A DNA stretch of 64,000 nucleotides from positions 1 through 64,000 of the forward strand of contig JAEDDH010000007.1 in assembly GCA_016293845.1 (NCBI GenBank), read 5' to 3'. Shown here one piece after another: positions 61,360 to 64,000 of the stretch. Positions within the stretch are counted from its first letter, which is position 1. The number at the start of each line of letters is the position of its first letter. Source of the stretch: Bacteroidales bacterium (GTDB lineage: Bacteria > Bacteroidota > Bacteroidia > Bacteroidales > UBA3824). The position numbers and the translations under genes were made by a program. The notes below the pieces were generated by a model. The model was not told the DNA's origin and made no database searches. It saw nothing but the letters and a program-made list of their open reading frames with translations.

Positions 61360-62268
61360 TTATTCCGCCACCGGCATATTTCCTTTTATATCCACATCAA
61401 CCGCCTTTGCCAATATGGAATCTTTTGAAAATGTAACCACTGCCATTTGGGCTTTGCGACCGAGGGGGTTTGATTGGTCAAAGACAAAGTTGCCAAGACT
61501 ATAAAATACAGGCACTTTGCCGATGGTGTCCATAGGTTGTATCACGTGGGGATGATGACCAATAATCAAATCGGCTCCGGCTGACACTAATTCAGCGGCG
61601 GCGTAACGCTGTGTTAACGATGGCGTGGAGATAAATTCTGTGCCCCAATGAAGGATTACAACTATATAATAATCAGGTCTTTGTGTTTTAAATGTGCGGA
61701 TTTCTTTGGCAAGGGTAGAACAGTCGGCTTGATTGATGTCGGGAGTGTTTTCGATGTTTTGCCAATTTTCTACACGCAGAGGACACGAATTAAAGAGGGC
61801 AATATTAATATTGTTTTTGTGGATTAGGGTAGGCGAAATGCGCTCTTTGAGGGTTAAACCATAGCCCATAGTGGCAATGCCAACAGATTCAAGATGTTGA
61901 ACAGTGCTTTGCAATCCTTGGCGACCTTGATCCATAGTGTGATTGTTGGCAAGGGCGCAATGTGTTACACCGGCTTGTTTAAGACCTTCGGCACATTTGG
62001 CATCGGCTCGGAAAATATACTTTTTGTTTACTGGCGTGGCTGTGTCGGTAATGGGACATTCAAGGTTTATTACCACAAAATCGGCATTATTAAAATGGTG
62101 TGAAACACCTTTAAAAAGGTCTTTCACACCGTTTTTTTCTATTACAGGCCGCACCCCGCGGTCGAGTAGCACATCGCCGGTAAAGACTATGGTTATGTTA
62201 TCGTTATTGTTGCAAGATATTGATAACAAGATAACTACTAACCAAATCAAATACTTTATGCGAGGCAT
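61360..62268 (-). CDS. CapA-family lipoprotein (PGA-synthesis-like phosphoesterase)
   Basis: 302 residues with lipobox LLSISC. Metallophosphoesterase-like CapA fold: FTGDVLLDR, LANNHTMDQG, LHWGTEF, GHHPHVIQ and SLGNFVFDQ in order. CapA proteins take part in poly-gamma-glutamate capsule making, but many Bacteroidota homologs have no such operon and their role is unclear. No CapB or CapC is next to it. It is transcribed toward hppA. Confidence 0.85.
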   Translation of the reverse strand: MPRIKYLIWLVVILLSISCNNNDNITIVFTGDVLLDRGVRPVIEKNGVKDLFKGVSHHFNNADFVVINLECPITDTATPVNKKYIFRADAKCAEGLKQAGVTHCALANNHTMDQGRQGLQSTVQHLESVGIATMGYGLTLKERISPTLIHKNNINIALFNSCPLRVENWQNIENTPDINQADCSTLAKEIRTFKTQRPDYYIVVILHWGTEFISTPSLTQRYAAAELVSAGADLIIGHHPHVIQPMDTIGKVPVFYSLGNFVFDQSNPLGRKAQMAVVTFSKDSILAKAVDVDIKGNMPVAE

Positions 62269-62297
62269 TTTTTATGATGATTTCCTCGTTTAAACAA

Positions 62298-64000
62298 TTA
62301 GCAACCAGAACTATAAAGGAAGCCTTCGTTGATTATAGTTTCGTCGTCGGTCATAAGAGGTGTAAACCAAGCGGGTTGCGAAGGTGCTTTTTCGTCGTCG
62401 ATCATCTTTTGCCATTCTTCGTCGGTGAGACGGTTGTCCTTAGGACGAACAAATTCGTAGTAACTAAATGTAGCACCGCGAGTTATGTATGTTTTGCCGT
62501 TGATTTGCACAAGGGCGTAAATCACATTGGGATTGCCTGTTGCCTCGTAGAGAATGCCGTTTTTGTTGCATCCGTCCACATTGCGGGTAAACACGTCGCA
62601 AACCACAGCCACGCGCTTGTCGGCACCTTTTACAAAACCCCAAGAATCAGGAGATTCGGCATCGGGATTGAGCACCGAAAGTGTAAAGTATTCCATACTA
62701 CTGCCCATTGTTCGGATAGTGTTGAAATCTTCGGTAGAGAGTGGCTCGCCGTTGAGTTCTTTTTGGGTAACATCAATACAGAACTGGATTTTTTCTGTTA
62801 GTTGCTCATTTTTGCTACGAAGGTCGGACGTGAGCATATTGTTAGCATCCAGAATGTTAGAAAGGTGCTTAACCGACTCTTTAAGTTTGTTCCAGAAAAT
62901 AAGATTGGGCTCAACAAAACCCACGAGAATGGGTTCGGGAAGCATATCGTCGCCACCACATTCTGCCATCATAGGTTGTTCGGCGTAGAGCACGGCATCG
63001 TGTTTGAGTTCTGCCCACGAAGCAAGAGCGGTGTTGAGGTTGCGCAATTGATATGCAGGCGATTTCATAAAGTCGGGATAATTCTTGTCGGTTTTTTGAA
63101 GGGCTGTAAGCGATTCAATCCATTTGTTGTAACTTGTTGAGTTCCAGCCTTCAAAATTATTGAATAGACCTTTCACCTTAGAACGTGTTTGTCCATATTC
63201 GCTCCAACTTTTTGAGTCGGTGCAGAAAGTATCCAAAAGTGCTGTGGCAGCCTTTATGCCAAAAGCATCAAACACGTCCAAACCTTTGGGATAAGCACGT
63301 TCGGCGTTAGGCTTTTCGTCGGCCATCTTGCCGAGCACCTCGTTGTCGGGTTCGTAACGCTGAGGCATAAAGTTGAGTTTATCGGGACAAAAGATTTCTA
63401 CTTTGGGAGTTATGCGGTTGGCTGTTTTGAATTTTTCTTCTACCCAACCCACAATCTGAGCGCGTTTGTCGCCCTTTACAAGTTCCGAAAGGCCGGCTTT
63501 GGGGAATTTTTCGGCAATAAAATCAGCCATTTCGATAATAGCCACATTGTCGGGCACGCCCATAAGGAATGTAATCATATTGTAAACATTCAAGCACTCT
63601 TCTTTGGTGGCTTGATCCAATCCGTTGTAAACGCTTGCCATAGCAATAGCGCGGTTAACGGCACGGTCGTCGTTCATAGGGAAGAATGCAGTTTGAAGCC
63701 ACATCATACATTTAAAATAAGCCTTAGATTTATCGGAACGGGTGTAGTGCCCGCGCGGCTTAAACATTGTGTAATACATCGGCGCTTCGGCTTGCAACAA
63801 AGGAGAAGGGTCGTCTTCCATCTTATTGATGGCTGCAAGTTCCTTATTATAAAGGTCTTTGTAGTTTTGCGGAACAGTTACGTTTTTGTTTTTGAGCAAT
63901 GTGATACCCACTGCGTAAAATGTGGCAACAAAATCGGCTAAATCTTTGGCATTCTGCATATCAGCACCGGCAGCAGAGGTATTTTCGTAACGCATTGCTC
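62298..64000 (-). CDS. DUF3160 family protein, 5' end outside the window
   Basis: At least 565 residues; the frame is open to the window edge and the Met at 63995 is probably internal. Beta-alpha rich with the family's WFTPLMTDDETIINEGFLYS end. DUF3160 proteins of Bacteroidetes are secreted or lipoprotein-anchored; the signal peptide would lie beyond the window. Role unknown. It ends 29 bases before the CapA-like gene start. Confidence 0.7.
   Translation of the reverse strand, partial: AMRYENTSAAGADMQNAKDLADFVATFYAVGITLLKNKNVTVPQNYKDLYNKELAAINKMEDDPSPLLQAEAPMYYTMFKPRGHYTRSDKSKAYFKCMMWLQTAFFPMNDDRAVNRAIAMASVYNGLDQATKEECLNVYNMITFLMGVPDNVAIIEMADFIAEKFPKAGLSELVKGDKRAQIVGWVEEKFKTANRITPKVEIFCPDKLNFMPQRYEPDNEVLGKMADEKPNAERAYPKGLDVFDAFGIKAATALLDTFCTDSKSWSEYGQTRSKVKGLFNNFEGWNSTSYNKWIESLTALQKTDKNYPDFMKSPAYQLRNLNTALASWAELKHDAVLYAEQPMMAECGGDDMLPEPILVGFVEPNLIFWNKLKESVKHLSNILDANNMLTSDLRSKNEQLTEKIQFCIDVTQKELNGEPLSTEDFNTIRTMGSSMEYFTLSVLNPDAESPDSWGFVKGADKRVAVVCDVFTRNVDGCNKNGILYEATGNPNVIYALVQINGKTYITRGATFSYYEFVRPKDNRLTDEEWQKMIDDEKAPSQPAWFTPLMTDDETIINEGFLYSSGC

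Overview
The window looks like a chromosomal segment of a Bacteroidota bacterium, most likely an uncultured Bacteroidales. The evidence is the repeated Bacteroidota promoter form (TTG, about 20 bases, then TAnnTTTG) before many genes, few recognisable ribosome binding sites, lipoprotein-rich envelope genes, and family-typical proteins such as DUF6266, DUF2027-Smr, GH3/beta-lactamase fusions and short CstA. No rRNA, tRNA or CRISPR array was seen. Family-level taxonomy cannot be settled from the sequence alone.

Layout. 1-5.1 kb: small genes and debris (broken HAD-like gene, NudC, HigBA toxin-antitoxin, an outer-membrane protein gene with a stop in its signal peptide, DUF1846, a receptor remnant). 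5.2-8.75 kb: surface-polysaccharide operon (nucleotide-sugar dehydrogenase, TagD, LicD, glycosyltransferase). 8.75-14.1 kb: a four-gene minus-strand operon of lipoproteins around a large ABCG-type transporter. 14.2-22.3 kb: Smr protein, QueA, a GH3-like/beta-lactamase fusion, a PagL-like deacylase with a lipoprotein, and another lipoprotein. 22.3-23.2 kb: gene debris. 23.3-28.4 kb: three secreted esterases. 28.4-29.7 kb: broken RhuM-type gene and an unidentified fragment.

30.1-42.6 kb is an accessory island. Its right end has a truncated tyrosine recombinase and helix-turn-helix genes. Its core is one tightly spaced minus-strand operon, read in this order: XRE controller, N4-type DNA methyltransferase, MjaI-like restriction enzyme, second N4-type methyltransferase, a 61-residue protein, a catalytically degenerate prokaryotic Argonaute, and a DUF262-HNH nuclease. 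The Argonaute and DUF262 genes each carry one in-frame nonsense codon. Next to it lies about 1.3 kb without genes, part of it bounded by a perfect 16-bp inverted repeat and rich in hairpins. The coupling of restriction-modification, Argonaute and DUF262 is the best candidate for an undescribed system here.

42.7-48.7 kb returns to core genes (DnaK, CstA, SiaB-like kinase, MerR regulator, M23 peptidase). 48.9-58.4 kb is a ten-gene chemotaxis-type operon (STAS, CheY-like, CheA, CheW, CheR, a histidine kinase lacking its histidine, CheD, CheB, a second receiver, and a membrane GAF/PAS sensor) with no methyl-accepting receptor in the window. 58.4-64 kb holds a broken lipoprotein gene, membrane pyrophosphatase HppA, a CapA-family lipoprotein and a DUF3160 gene that runs off the window.

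A recurring oddity is single in-frame stop codons in otherwise readable genes (about 2.5, 28.7, 29.6, 33.2, 35.9 and 58.5 kb). They fit gene decay, but readthrough or assembly error cannot be excluded.
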